NCBI RefSeq assembly: GCF_003628445.1
Contig: NZ_RBZO01000001.1
Location: forward strand, 1 to 64,000
Reading direction: 5' to 3'
Source of the DNA: Oceanobacillus bengalensis
Lineage (GTDB): Bacteria; Bacillota; Bacilli; Bacillales; Amphibacillaceae
Length of the DNA: 64,000 nt
Part shown: positions 51,650 through 60,171 of the stretch, piece after piece
Position numbering within the stretch: position 1 is the first letter of the stretch
Layout: every line of letters starts with the position of its first letter
The notes under the pieces: generated by a model
The model's input: only the letters and a program-made list of their open reading frames with translations
What the model was told of the DNA's origin: nothing
Database searches by the model: none
Position numbers and translations under genes: made by a program

Positions 51650-53178
51650 ACCCTACTTATTTTGTGTTTTTTATCTATATTATTGTTTGTACACTGATTA
51701 TTACCTATTGGGCAGCAAAGCGTAGTAAAACTACAAATCGTTTCTATATCGCTGCTGGTAGTTTAACAGGTTTTCAGAATGGCATGGCAATCGCAGGTGA
51801 TTTCATTAGTGCAGCGTCCTTTCTTGGAATAGTTGGGATGATTGCTATTCGTGGATATGATGGATTTTTGTATTCCATCGGTTTTTTAGTTTCCTATCTT
51901 GTTGTTTTATTCTTAGTAGCTGAACCTGTTCATCGTCTTGGGAAATATTCACTTGGTGATGTTATTTGTTCGCGTTTTCCAAGTAATCGTATGCGTCTAA
52001 TCATGGCATTTGGTACGTTTATTATCTCAATTTTATATATGATTCCTCAACTTGTGGCCTCAGGATTTTTACTTCGATTACTCTTAGATATTGATTATTC
52101 TATTTCAGTTGTAGTAATTGGGGGATTAATGACCATTTATGTTGTTTTTGGTGGGATGGTTGCAACATCATGGGTACAAATTGTGAAAACGGTTCTACTC
52201 ATGTCTGGAACGTTTTTACTTTCGTTGATCGTGTTTTCTAATTTAGATTGGGATATGTCTACGTTAGTTGAGCGTGTGAAAGCAGGGACACCATTAGGGG
52301 AGCAATTTTTCCTACCAGGGCATCTATTTGGTAATCCGCTGGAATTCTTTTCCCTTCAACTAGCATTAGTGCTCGGTACTGCTGGGCTACCGCATATCTT
52401 AATACGACTATTTACAGTTCGTAATACGTTAGAGGTTCGTCGTTCCCTAATTAGTTCGACATGGATAATTGGACTTTTTTACTTGATAACGCTTGTATTA
52501 GGTCTTGGAACAGTGGCATTGCTCGGGGTTTATGAATTAACGGCAGCAGACCCAACTGGTAATTTAGCTGCACCATTACTTGCAAGAGTAGTTGGGGGAG
52601 ATTTCTTGTTGGCATTTGTTTCAGCCATTGCTTTTACAACCATTATTGCTGTTGTGGCAGGGCTTGTTATATCAGCAACAACGGCGTTTTCCCATGATAT
52701 TTTCCACCATATTTTGAAGAAAGGAAAATCAACCGAAGCGGAGCAGTTAAGGGCTGCACGTTGGACTGCTTTAGCAATTGGTATTATTTCAACGTTATTC
52801 GCATTACGGCTGGAGACGATTAACGTGACATTTCTCGTTTCATTGACATTCATTGTTGCTGCATCGAGTAATTTTCCAATCTTATTATTAACAATTTATT
52901 GGAAGCGCTTTACCAGGAGTGGTGCGATTACAGGAATGGTTAGTGGACTTATTGCTTCCTTATTGGTAGTTATTTTGGGACCTCATATTATGAGGGAAGA
53001 AGCAGTGATTTCACTTTATAATCCTGGAATAATTGCCATCCCAATTGGTTTTCTTGGGGCATATCTTGGAACGATGTTTTCATTAAAGCATTCACAAACA
53101 AGAGCGGAATTTAAACAGTTCTATATCCAATCGCAGACTGGCATTGGGCCAAGGGGAGAAAAGACGTGGAAAACTTAA
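51646..53178 (+). CDS. SSS family cation:monocarboxylate symporter
   Basis: A 510-residue transporter of the sodium:solute symporter family with thirteen predicted helices. It carries the ActP/YwcA-type signature FYIAAGSLTGFQNGMAIAGD and the late LGTAGLPHILIRLFTV. ActP proteins import acetate, pyruvate or glycolate with Na+ or H+. It is followed by LytS with a 13-bp overlap, so symporter and sensor are expressed together, as expected if the sensor works with the transporter. Confidence 0.9.
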   Translation: MNPTYFVFFIYIIVCTLIITYWAAKRSKTTNRFYIAAGSLTGFQNGMAIAGDFISAASFLGIVGMIAIRGYDGFLYSIGFLVSYLVVLFLVAEPVHRLGKYSLGDVICSRFPSNRMRLIMAFGTFIISILYMIPQLVASGFLLRLLLDIDYSISVVVIGGLMTIYVVFGGMVATSWVQIVKTVLLMSGTFLLSLIVFSNLDWDMSTLVERVKAGTPLGEQFFLPGHLFGNPLEFFSLQLALVLGTAGLPHILIRLFTVRNTLEVRRSLISSTWIIGLFYLITLVLGLGTVALLGVYELTAADPTGNLAAPLLARVVGGDFLLAFVSAIAFTTIIAVVAGLVISATTAFSHDIFHHILKKGKSTEAEQLRAARWTALAIGIISTLFALRLETINVTFLVSLTFIVAASSNFPILLLTIYWKRFTRSGAITGMVSGLIASLLVVILGPHIMREEAVISLYNPGIIAIPIGFLGAYLGTMFSLKHSQTRAEFKQFYIQSQTGIGPRGEKTWKT

Positions 53179-54935
53179 CAATTATTTTGTTTGAACGTTT
53201 AGGATTATTGCTTGTTATCGCTTTTGTTATGACACGGACACCAGGTTTTAAGGCGTTATTGTACCATGAATATAGCGTGAAAATGTCACTTGTTCATGCG
53301 GTGGTGTTTGGGATCTTCGGGATGGCCAGTACGGTAACAGGAATTGTGATTACGGAAGAAGCAGAAATGATCCATCGTTTTGTTATTCTTCCAGTAGCTG
53401 ATAACCAGTTAATTGTTAGTTTAAGCCTTGTTGCAATTGTGATTGCAGGTTTACTAGGTGGGCCTACAGTTGGCCTTGGTGCTGGTATCATTGCAGGGGT
53501 TCATTTGATGCTTCTTGGGGGAGTGGGCTCGTTAGCAAATGGCCTTGTTAATCCATTAACGGGACTTTTAGCTGGTATGACAGCACGTTTTTTTTCCAAT
53601 GAGAGGGTTATATCTCCATTTAAAGCTTTATTTATTGGTGTTTTTCCACCCATATTGCAAATGCAATTATTACTTATCATATATACAGACGGCGTAGCAA
53701 TCATTAAAATTGTAGACCAAATCGGCTTACCGCTTGTGCTATCCAATAGTATTGCGATTGCTATTTTCACGGCGATGATTGGAATTGTTATGCGTGAGCA
53801 AGAAAATGAGGCTGCATTGGCATCAAAGCAAGCATTGATGATTGCCGAAGAAGCCCTCCCATATTTGAAAAAGGATTCCCACCTAGAAGTCGCAAATGGC
53901 TTGGCAGATTTGCTCTATGACCGACTTAAGCTTGCTGCAGTATCTGTTACAAACAAGCATGAAGTGTTGGCGCATAAAGGCTTAGGAGATAAACATCATC
54001 AAGTAGGTGATTCGATTAAAGCACCACTTATCCGAAAAGCAATCAAGTCTGGGGAAATTCAGGTAACATACGTAAAGTCAGATTTAAAATGTCATCATGA
54101 AAATTGTCCTCTTGAGGCTGCAATTATAATCCCGATCACAGAAGCGGACGATGTAACGATTCTCATCACTTTTTATTTTCGTAAAGCACAGCATATTTCA
54201 GTCGTTGAAATGATGATGGCACAGGGTTTAGGACAATTCATCTCAAATCAGCTAACCGTACTTACAACAGAAAAGCTAAAAGCCCATATTCGGGATGCAG
54301 AACTAAGAAACCTACAGGCACAAATTAATCCGCATTTTTTATTCAATACCCTTCAGTTGATTGCAGGGTTATTTCGAGAGAGTCCAAATGATGCACGTCA
54401 TCTGACATTACAGTTAGCAAGTTATATGCGGTTTAATTTACGCTTGGTTTCGAAATCACTAGTGGAACTTGAGAAAGAATGTGAACATGTTGAAGCATAT
54501 ACTTCCATTATTCAGGAGCGTTTTAAAGGTCGTCTACAAATCGAATTTATAAAGCTAGATGCTCTATCCAATATTTATATCCCACCTTCAACAATCCAGC
54601 CCTTGATTGAAAACGCTGTCCAGCATGGCTTAAAGAATGTAACAGATCAAGCCAGGGTGAAAATTAAAATGGAAAAAGAGGATGGGGTGATTGTGGTATC
54701 GATACGGGATAATGGCTGTGGTTTTCCGAAGCATATTTTACCCATTGTTAGTCATAAACCGTTAGTAGGAACTAAAAGCAGTGGGACTGGTATCTATAAT
54801 GTCAATCAGCGGTTAGTTCACTTAATTGGTGAAACAGCTAGACTGCATATACGTAATTTAAATGGTGGGGGTAGTGAAGTAAAGTTTCAGATTCCGATTC
54901 CAAATCAATTTGTAGAGAAGAAGGTGATGGAATGA
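53166..54935 (+). CDS. LytS-family sensor histidine kinase
   Basis: A 589-residue kinase: 5TM-5TMR_LYT membrane domain (residues 1-200, with VIAGLLGGPTVGLGAGIIAG), a GAF-like linker (about 230-370, with His and Cys-rich KCHHENCPLEAA), then His_kinase with His390 in INPHFLFNTLQL and a HATPase domain (IENAVQHGLKN, GTGIYNVNQRL). LytS, BtsS and YpdA sense pyruvate or related acids. It overlaps the LytTR regulator gene by 4 bp. Confidence 0.92.
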   Translation: MENLTIILFERLGLLLVIAFVMTRTPGFKALLYHEYSVKMSLVHAVVFGIFGMASTVTGIVITEEAEMIHRFVILPVADNQLIVSLSLVAIVIAGLLGGPTVGLGAGIIAGVHLMLLGGVGSLANGLVNPLTGLLAGMTARFFSNERVISPFKALFIGVFPPILQMQLLLIIYTDGVAIIKIVDQIGLPLVLSNSIAIAIFTAMIGIVMREQENEAALASKQALMIAEEALPYLKKDSHLEVANGLADLLYDRLKLAAVSVTNKHEVLAHKGLGDKHHQVGDSIKAPLIRKAIKSGEIQVTYVKSDLKCHHENCPLEAAIIIPITEADDVTILITFYFRKAQHISVVEMMMAQGLGQFISNQLTVLTTEKLKAHIRDAELRNLQAQINPHFLFNTLQLIAGLFRESPNDARHLTLQLASYMRFNLRLVSKSLVELEKECEHVEAYTSIIQERFKGRLQIEFIKLDALSNIYIPPSTIQPLIENAVQHGLKNVTDQARVKIKMEKEDGVIVVSIRDNGCGFPKHILPIVSHKPLVGTKSSGTGIYNVNQRLVHLIGETARLHIRNLNGGGSEVKFQIPIPNQFVEKKVME

Positions 54936-55678
54936 ATATACGCACGATGATTGCTGAGGATGAAATGATGGCCAGAAAGGAATTGCTTTATTTATTGAAA
55001 GATGAAAAGGGAATTATCCTCACTCCACATGCGGAAACTGGTGAACAATTAATTGAATTATATACAGAACACCAGCCAGATGTGATTTTCCTTGATGTTG
55101 AAATGCCTGGTTTTACCGGGATGGAAGCAGCTAGGTACATTACGGATCAAACTGTCGGGGATACGCCATTGTTTGTGTTCACAACCGCATATGATGAGTA
55201 TGCAATGGATGCTTTTGAAATTGAAGCGGTTGATTACTTGTTGAAACCATATGATGAAACACGGTTTAAAAAGTCGATGATGCGAATAAGGAAAGCTATT
55301 ATGAGTAGGGAAAAGCTTGAAAAGACAGTGAACGTGAAACCAACTGCCTCTAAATTATTGGTTGATGATGGAGAAAGGGTGGTTGTACTAGCGCCTGATT
55401 CAATTTATTATGCCGTACCGAATAAGCGTTTATTAGAAATACATACGGAAGATAAGGTAATAATGAGCCGTATGACTTTACAGGAACTAGAGGATGAGTT
55501 GTCTGGTCATTTGTTTTTCCGTACACATCGTAGCTATTTAGTTAATCTCAATCATGTTTTGGAAATAACGCCATGGTTTAATGGAACAAGTAATCTAACA
55601 CTAAAAGATAAGAATCGAACGAAAATCCCAGTTAGTCGTTCGGCAAGTAAAAGCCTACTAAAAACATTTAAAGTATAA
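54932..55678 (+). CDS. LytTR family response regulator
   Basis: A 248-residue regulator: receiver with Asp55 in VIFLDVEMPG and Lys in VDYLLKPYDE, then a LytTR DNA-binding domain (FFRTHRSYLVNLNHV, KIPVSRSASKSL). The CCATTCA repeats at 56195-56243 with 21-bp period are probable sites. Forms a two-component system with the kinase before it. Confidence 0.92.
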   Translation: MNIRTMIAEDEMMARKELLYLLKDEKGIILTPHAETGEQLIELYTEHQPDVIFLDVEMPGFTGMEAARYITDQTVGDTPLFVFTTAYDEYAMDAFEIEAVDYLLKPYDETRFKKSMMRIRKAIMSREKLEKTVNVKPTASKLLVDDGERVVVLAPDSIYYAVPNKRLLEIHTEDKVIMSRMTLQELEDELSGHLFFRTHRSYLVNLNHVLEITPWFNGTSNLTLKDKNRTKIPVSRSASKSLLKTFKV

Positions 55679-55689
55679 GCTGAAATGTG

Positions 55690-56170
55690 TATAGAGTGTT
55701 GATTTCTTTAATTCAGTATAGTGAGAAGTACGTCGTTCCGGAAACACACTTCGCGCACCTTAAGGCGGCTGATGAGCCCCTTCGTGCTGACGCACTACGG
55801 TGTCTCATCTAGGCCTCTCCTCCTGCAGGAGTCTACGTGTGTTTCCTCCACTGAGTTTAAGTTACTAACCATTATCTCCTGCAATACGGAAAGTCAAAAA
55901 GCATTGTACTACCTTACTAGGCCGGGTGAGTGGAGGGCGGTGACTCCTCGAAAATAAAGAGCCATTTTCTTCGTGCGATGTAACGCTGACGAAGCTTTCC
56001 TTGTCCTGCGGGAATAGCACGAGTCCGAAGACCCCGCAGCGGCGTTTTTTCCGCGAGGAGGCTCGGGCCGTGCCCTAAGGTCCGCATCCGCCCGGAGCGA
56101 TCCCGGACGGCGAGACTTGCTCCGATTTAAGATATTCTGAATTAAATTAGTCCGAAGTTTACATCAACTA
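55690..56170. repeat. GC-rich composite repeat, inverted copy of 23554-23715 plus a second block
   Basis: The 743-bp gap before 56422 starts with a block (55725-55860) that is the inverted copy of 23554-23690: CGTTCCGGAAACACACTTCG, CTAGGCCT, CAGGAGTCTACGTGTGTTTCC. A second block (55975-56150) has GAAGACCCCGCAGC and CGCGAGGAGGCTCGGGCCG. No gene is seen. Confidence 0.7.
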
Positions 56171-56194
56171 CTAATTAAATTCCAATAGCGGGAA

Positions 56195-56243
56195 CCATTC
56201 ACCAGCAAATAAATGCCATTCAAACATAATTTTTAACCATTCA
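56195..56243 (+). promoter_or_regulatory. three 21-bp-spaced CCATTCA sites (LytTR operator)
   Basis: AACCATTCA, TGCCATTCA and AACCATTCA start at 56193, 56214 and 56235, exactly 21 bp apart. Two helical turns is the spacing of YpdB/BtsR-type LytTR sites (GGCATTTCAT-N11 repeats). The last ends about 10 bp before the -35 region of the next gene, the place for an activator. The LytTR gene ends 500 bp upstream. Confidence 0.75.
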
Positions 56244-56253
56244 ACCTAATTTT

Positions 56254-56300
56254 AACTTAAGATTGTTCAAAATTATTATAATAATCGGTAAGCGCTTACA
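56254..56300 (+). promoter_or_regulatory. promoter with weak -35, consensus -10 and cre site
   Basis: TATAAT at 56277-56282; the -35 position (AACTTA) is poor, as expected for an activator-dependent promoter. GGTAAGCGCTTACA at 56287-56300 matches the cre consensus with one mismatch and lies over the start point, implying CcpA repression. Confidence 0.7.
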
Positions 56301-56421
56301 AATGAAAGGGAATCACGCCGGGAAAATACATGAAGTAATGAAGGACAAATTGATTTTTGCATGGATACATGTAATTGCTTCGAGTCGAAGCTTGTTAAAA
56401 AAATTGAGGGGATGGTTTATT

Positions 56422-56769
56422 ATGGGCCAGAAGGAACGGATAGATAGCCAGGAGAAGCGAAGGGTAGATTATGTGAATGTGGAAAGTAGCCCGCAGTTTA
56501 AACGATTTATGGCAAATAAACGAAAATTTATTGTACCGCTGACAATCTTTTTCTTGGTTTTTTACTTTTTATTGCCAATCTTAACATCTTATACGACATT
56601 TTTGAACACACCAGCTTTTGGTGATATTTCATGGGTCTGGATCTTCGCATTTTCACAATTTTTGATGGTTTGGGTTTTGTGTACGATTTATGTTAAAAAG
56701 GCGAATTCCTTTGATAAAGAAGCAGATCAAATTATTGAAGAACAGATTAAAAAAGGAGGTAAGAGCTGA
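56422..56769 (+). CDS. DUF485 family membrane protein
   Basis: A 115-residue protein with two membrane helices (FIVPLTIFFLVFYFLLPIL; SWVWIFAFSQFLMVWVL) and a hydrophilic N-terminus of about 30 residues. ATG at 56422 follows GAGGGGATGG. The frame is open far upstream (to 56263) but that part runs through promoter and cre. Its stop overlaps the symporter ATG by 1 bp. Longer than the paralogue at 51374. Confidence 0.83.
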   Translation: MGQKERIDSQEKRRVDYVNVESSPQFKRFMANKRKFIVPLTIFFLVFYFLLPILTSYTTFLNTPAFGDISWVWIFAFSQFLMVWVLCTIYVKKANSFDKEADQIIEEQIKKGGKS

Positions 56770-58304
56770 TGGATTTAACTGTAGTTGTTCTTTTTCTAGC
56801 CATTGTATTATTGACGCTCGTTATTACTTACTTTGCAGCGAAAAACACAAAATCCACTGGTGATTTTTACACGGCGGGTGGGGGGTTAACAGGATGGCAA
56901 AACGGACTTGCGATTGCAGGTGACTATTTATCCGCCGCCTCCTTCCTTGGTATTGCGGGTGCAATTGCATTAAATGGTTTTGATGGTTTCTTTTATAGTA
57001 TCGGGTTTCTTATCGCATACTTAGTTGTGTTGTTCTTAGTAGCGGAGCCATTACGTAATCTTGGTAAGTATACGCTCGCTGATATGATTAATTCACGCTT
57101 TGATGCAAAAAAGGTAAGGGGTGTTGCAGCACTTAGTACGATCACGATTGTATTGTTTTACATGATTGCACAGCTTGTCGGTGCAGGGGCACTTATTCAG
57201 CTATTATTTGAAATTGATTATTGGATTGCTGTGTTAATTGTTGGGGTTATGATGACCATTTACGTATTATTTGGTGGGATGATGGCAACAAGTTGGGTTC
57301 AGATTACGAAAGCAGTACTCTTAATGGCCGGAATGGTTATTATTTCTTTCCTAGTTTTAATGAAGTTTAACTTTAACATTTCTGCAATGTTTACGGAAGT
57401 GAAGACAGCAACAGACCATGGTGCAGCATATTTAAATCCTGGAATTCAATATGATAATCCGCTAGGCACTATTTCCTTAATGCTTGCTTTAGTACTTGGT
57501 ACAGCAGGTCTGCCACATATCTTGATGCGTTTCTTCACGGTGAAGGATGCAAAAACAGCAAGAAGTTCGGTGATAACAGCAACATGGACAATCGGGATCT
57601 TCTATATTTTAACGCTATTCCTAGGTTTTGGTGCAGCAGCATTCGTCGGTCAAAGTGATATTTTAGCAGCAAATCCTGGTGGGAATATGGCTGCACCGTT
57701 ACTCGCAGAAGCGATTGGTGGAAATATTTTATTTGCGTTCATTTCTGCTGTTGCATTTGCGACAATCCTTGCAGTTGTTGCAGGGCTAGTACTGTCAGGG
57801 GCTTCCGCTTTCGCACATGACATTTATGGGCAAATTATTAAAAAAGGAAAGGTAACAGATAGGGAACAGATGCTAGCAGCAAGGTATGCGTCACTAGCGG
57901 TATCGGTGTTATCAATTTTACTCGCATTGGGTGCTCAATACCTAAACGTAGCTTTTCTCGTTTCACTAGCATTCTGTATCGCAGCAAGCGCTAACTTACC
58001 AGTTATTCTATATACCGTTTATTGGAAACGTTTTAATACGACAGGTGCCGTTTCAGCAATGTTATCCGGTTTGTTGTCTGCATTAATACTCGTTTCACTC
58101 AGTCCAAGTGTATTCTCACCAGTGGAAGGTGCTGCTTTATTTGTAGGAAATCCAATCTTCCCATTAGAAAATCCAGCACTTGTTAGTGTTCCATTAGGCT
58201 TTATTGGTGGATACCTAGGCACCATGTTCTCGAAAGAAAATGACCTCGAGCGGTACGCCGAAGTAAAAGTAAGAGCAAACACAGGGTATAGGGAAGAAGC
58301 ATAG
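56769..58304 (+). CDS. SSS family cation:monocarboxylate symporter
   Basis: A 511-residue paralogue of the protein at 51646: FYTAGGGLTGWQNGLAIAGD, LGTAGLPHILMRFFTV and thirteen predicted helices. This one retains the more typical ActP residues (GGGLTGWQNG). Controlled by the LytTR sites and cre upstream. It ends EEA-TAG inside a GGGACGGTTCT element, with the ATP-sulfurylase-like gene 71 bp further on. Confidence 0.9.
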   Translation: MDLTVVVLFLAIVLLTLVITYFAAKNTKSTGDFYTAGGGLTGWQNGLAIAGDYLSAASFLGIAGAIALNGFDGFFYSIGFLIAYLVVLFLVAEPLRNLGKYTLADMINSRFDAKKVRGVAALSTITIVLFYMIAQLVGAGALIQLLFEIDYWIAVLIVGVMMTIYVLFGGMMATSWVQITKAVLLMAGMVIISFLVLMKFNFNISAMFTEVKTATDHGAAYLNPGIQYDNPLGTISLMLALVLGTAGLPHILMRFFTVKDAKTARSSVITATWTIGIFYILTLFLGFGAAAFVGQSDILAANPGGNMAAPLLAEAIGGNILFAFISAVAFATILAVVAGLVLSGASAFAHDIYGQIIKKGKVTDREQMLAARYASLAVSVLSILLALGAQYLNVAFLVSLAFCIAASANLPVILYTVYWKRFNTTGAVSAMLSGLLSALILVSLSPSVFSPVEGAALFVGNPIFPLENPALVSVPLGFIGGYLGTMFSKENDLERYAEVKVRANTGYREEA

Positions 58305-58356
58305 GGACGGTTCTCCTGCTTCCATTTATATAGAAAGAAGCACAAGAACTGTCCCC
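58295..58356. repeat. GGGACGGTTCT element at the symporter stop codon
   Basis: GAAGCATAGGGACGGTTCTC on the left; GCACAAGAACTGTCCCC on the right; GAAGCA/TGCTTC inner arms. The TAG stop is inside. No T run, so read-through to the next gene is likely. Confidence 0.75.
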
Positions 58357-58375
58357 ATTATAAGGAGGAGAGATG

Positions 58376-60103
58376 ATGGATCAAAATACTGTTATTTTGA
58401 ATGAAGAAAAGTTAGCAAGCTACCCACAGCAGCCGCATGGGGGGGAATTAATTAATCGTGTACTTACTGGGAAAGAACGCACAGAAGCGCTGGAGCGTGC
58501 TAAACAACTTCCAATGATTATGGTAGATTTGGAGGCTGTCATTACACTTGAAATGATTGCTACTGGAGTATTATCCCCGAATGAAGGGTTCATGATTGAA
58601 GCGGATTATAAATCTGTACTTACAAAAGGTCGCTTAACAAATGGAGTCGTCTGGCCTGTGCCGCTGAGCTTTGCACCAACTGGTGATCGGAATAAACAAA
58701 TCATAAAATCCCTATCTGTTGGGGATGAGGTAGCGTTAGCAGATGAAACAAAAGAGCCTGTTGCCATTTTGAAATTGGATGATATTTTCCATTATGATAG
58801 GGAATTTCGTGCAAAGCATCTTTTCGAGACAACCGATCGTAACCATCCGGGTGTAGATTCTATATACCGAAGGATGGGGGATACTGCCTTAGGTGGACCG
58901 ATACAGTTGCTTCGCAGAGTACATTGGGGCCCATTTGAAAGTCTACGAATGGAACCGAAAGATACGTGGAAGCTATTTTACGAGGATAAGAAGTTTCAGT
59001 CAGTTGGTGGCTTTATCACGGGAGCGAATCCGTTACACAGAGGTCACGAGTATATTCATCGCAATGCATTAGAAGAGATGGACGGTCTATTTGTCCAGCC
59101 TTTAGTAGAAATGGCAAAACGAGAATATACAAGACATGAGTTCAGGATGCTGTCTTATCGTAGTGTACTAGATACGTATTATCCAAAAGAAAGAACATTA
59201 CTTGCACCCCTAAGAGTGACGTATATTTTTGCAGGTCCTCGTGAAGCGGTTTTACACGCACTCATTATGAAAAATTATGGTTGTACCCATGCACTAATCG
59301 GTCGAGATCATGCGGGAATCGGTGATTTTTATGACAAATATGCAAGTCATACGATTTTTGATACGTTTACGCAGGATGAATTAGGGATTGATATTCGTTT
59401 GTTCCATGAGGTATTCTATTGTACCCGATGTGATAATCCAGCAACAGAGCAAACCTGTCCACATGATGAACGCTACCGAATCAATATCTCTGGTACAGGG
59501 ATTCGTGAATTGCTACGCTATGGTATTTTGCCACCGAAAGAAATCGTAAGACCAGAATCAGCTCGTATTGCGATGCAAGGTGTTCAACCTAAGGGGGTTG
59601 ATGACAATGGTCTAGCAATTGCGCCTGTCGGAAAGACGATTAAAAGTATTTTTCCTTATTATTTACATTCGACCCGAATTGGTGGTCCAAAGCGGAAGAA
59701 GGCCTTAGAAGTGGAAGAACTGACAATTGAAGACTTAGAAGAGGCAATCATGGATGTTCGTGCCAACGCCGATCGAATCTATAAAGATATTTTCGGGGAA
59801 TTTAGCTATGTATCAGATACACGAAGAACTGTTCAAGCTGACTGGGTTGCTGGTGCTCGTGAGTCTATCCACCACCAACAAGAAATGGTTGTTGAGTATC
59901 TAGAGGAAAAAGTAGATAAAGCTCTGGATAAAGCATCTGACGAGTTCATGTATCAAGATAAAGGGGAAGCAGAGCGTGAGCTAGAGGTAGCAAAACGCAT
60001 CTTTAACGATATCCCATCTCCATTGCGTTCTGAAGAATTGGAATATCGGACCTGGAATCCGCTACCGTATAAGCGTTATCGTGGAAATGATGAGGAAGCA
60101 TGA
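58376..60103 (+). CDS. ATP-sulfurylase-like adenylyltransferase with altered active site and C-terminal extension
   Basis: A 575-residue protein. Residues 1-395 follow sulfate adenylyltransferase: AKHLFETTDRNHPGV, HRGHEYIHRNALEE, FAGPREAVLHAL, GRDHAGIG (Arg310) and the zinc knuckle CTRC...CPHD. In the key motif, canonical FQTRNPxHxxH is here FITGANPLHRGH (213-224): the Gln and Arg that hold sulfate are missing while the nucleotide His residues remain. Residues 400-575 are an acidic, helical extension not seen in normal Sat. ATG 58376 is 7 nt from AGGAGG. It follows an SSS symporter, not cysteine genes. Either an unusual Sat or an adenylyltransferase for another acid. Confidence 0.82.
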   Translation: MDQNTVILNEEKLASYPQQPHGGELINRVLTGKERTEALERAKQLPMIMVDLEAVITLEMIATGVLSPNEGFMIEADYKSVLTKGRLTNGVVWPVPLSFAPTGDRNKQIIKSLSVGDEVALADETKEPVAILKLDDIFHYDREFRAKHLFETTDRNHPGVDSIYRRMGDTALGGPIQLLRRVHWGPFESLRMEPKDTWKLFYEDKKFQSVGGFITGANPLHRGHEYIHRNALEEMDGLFVQPLVEMAKREYTRHEFRMLSYRSVLDTYYPKERTLLAPLRVTYIFAGPREAVLHALIMKNYGCTHALIGRDHAGIGDFYDKYASHTIFDTFTQDELGIDIRLFHEVFYCTRCDNPATEQTCPHDERYRINISGTGIRELLRYGILPPKEIVRPESARIAMQGVQPKGVDDNGLAIAPVGKTIKSIFPYYLHSTRIGGPKRKKALEVEELTIEDLEEAIMDVRANADRIYKDIFGEFSYVSDTRRTVQADWVAGARESIHHQQEMVVEYLEEKVDKALDKASDEFMYQDKGEAERELEVAKRIFNDIPSPLRSEELEYRTWNPLPYKRYRGNDEEA

Positions 60104-60130
60104 GGGACGGTTCTCATGCTTCTTTTTTTT
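60095..60130 (+). terminator. terminator overlapping the stop codon
   Basis: GAAGCATGAG and CTCATGCTTC pair over 10 bp around GGACGGTT, then eight T. The TGA stop of the sulfurylase-like gene is in the left arm. Confidence 0.88.
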
Positions 60131-60160
60131 GTCTGAAGGAAGCGGAAGAACCGTCCCCAT
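60098..60160. repeat. GGGACGGTTCT hairpin element, best-preserved copy
   Basis: GGGACGGTTCT (60104-60114) and AGAACCGTCCC are perfect inverted copies flanking the inner hairpin and T run. Confidence 0.8.
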
Positions 60161-60171
60161 GATTCCAAAGT

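Noticed and set aside
56263-56421. Upstream extension of the second DUF485 gene
   Set aside because: The extra 53 codons overlap the -10, start point and cre site and lack a ribosome site.
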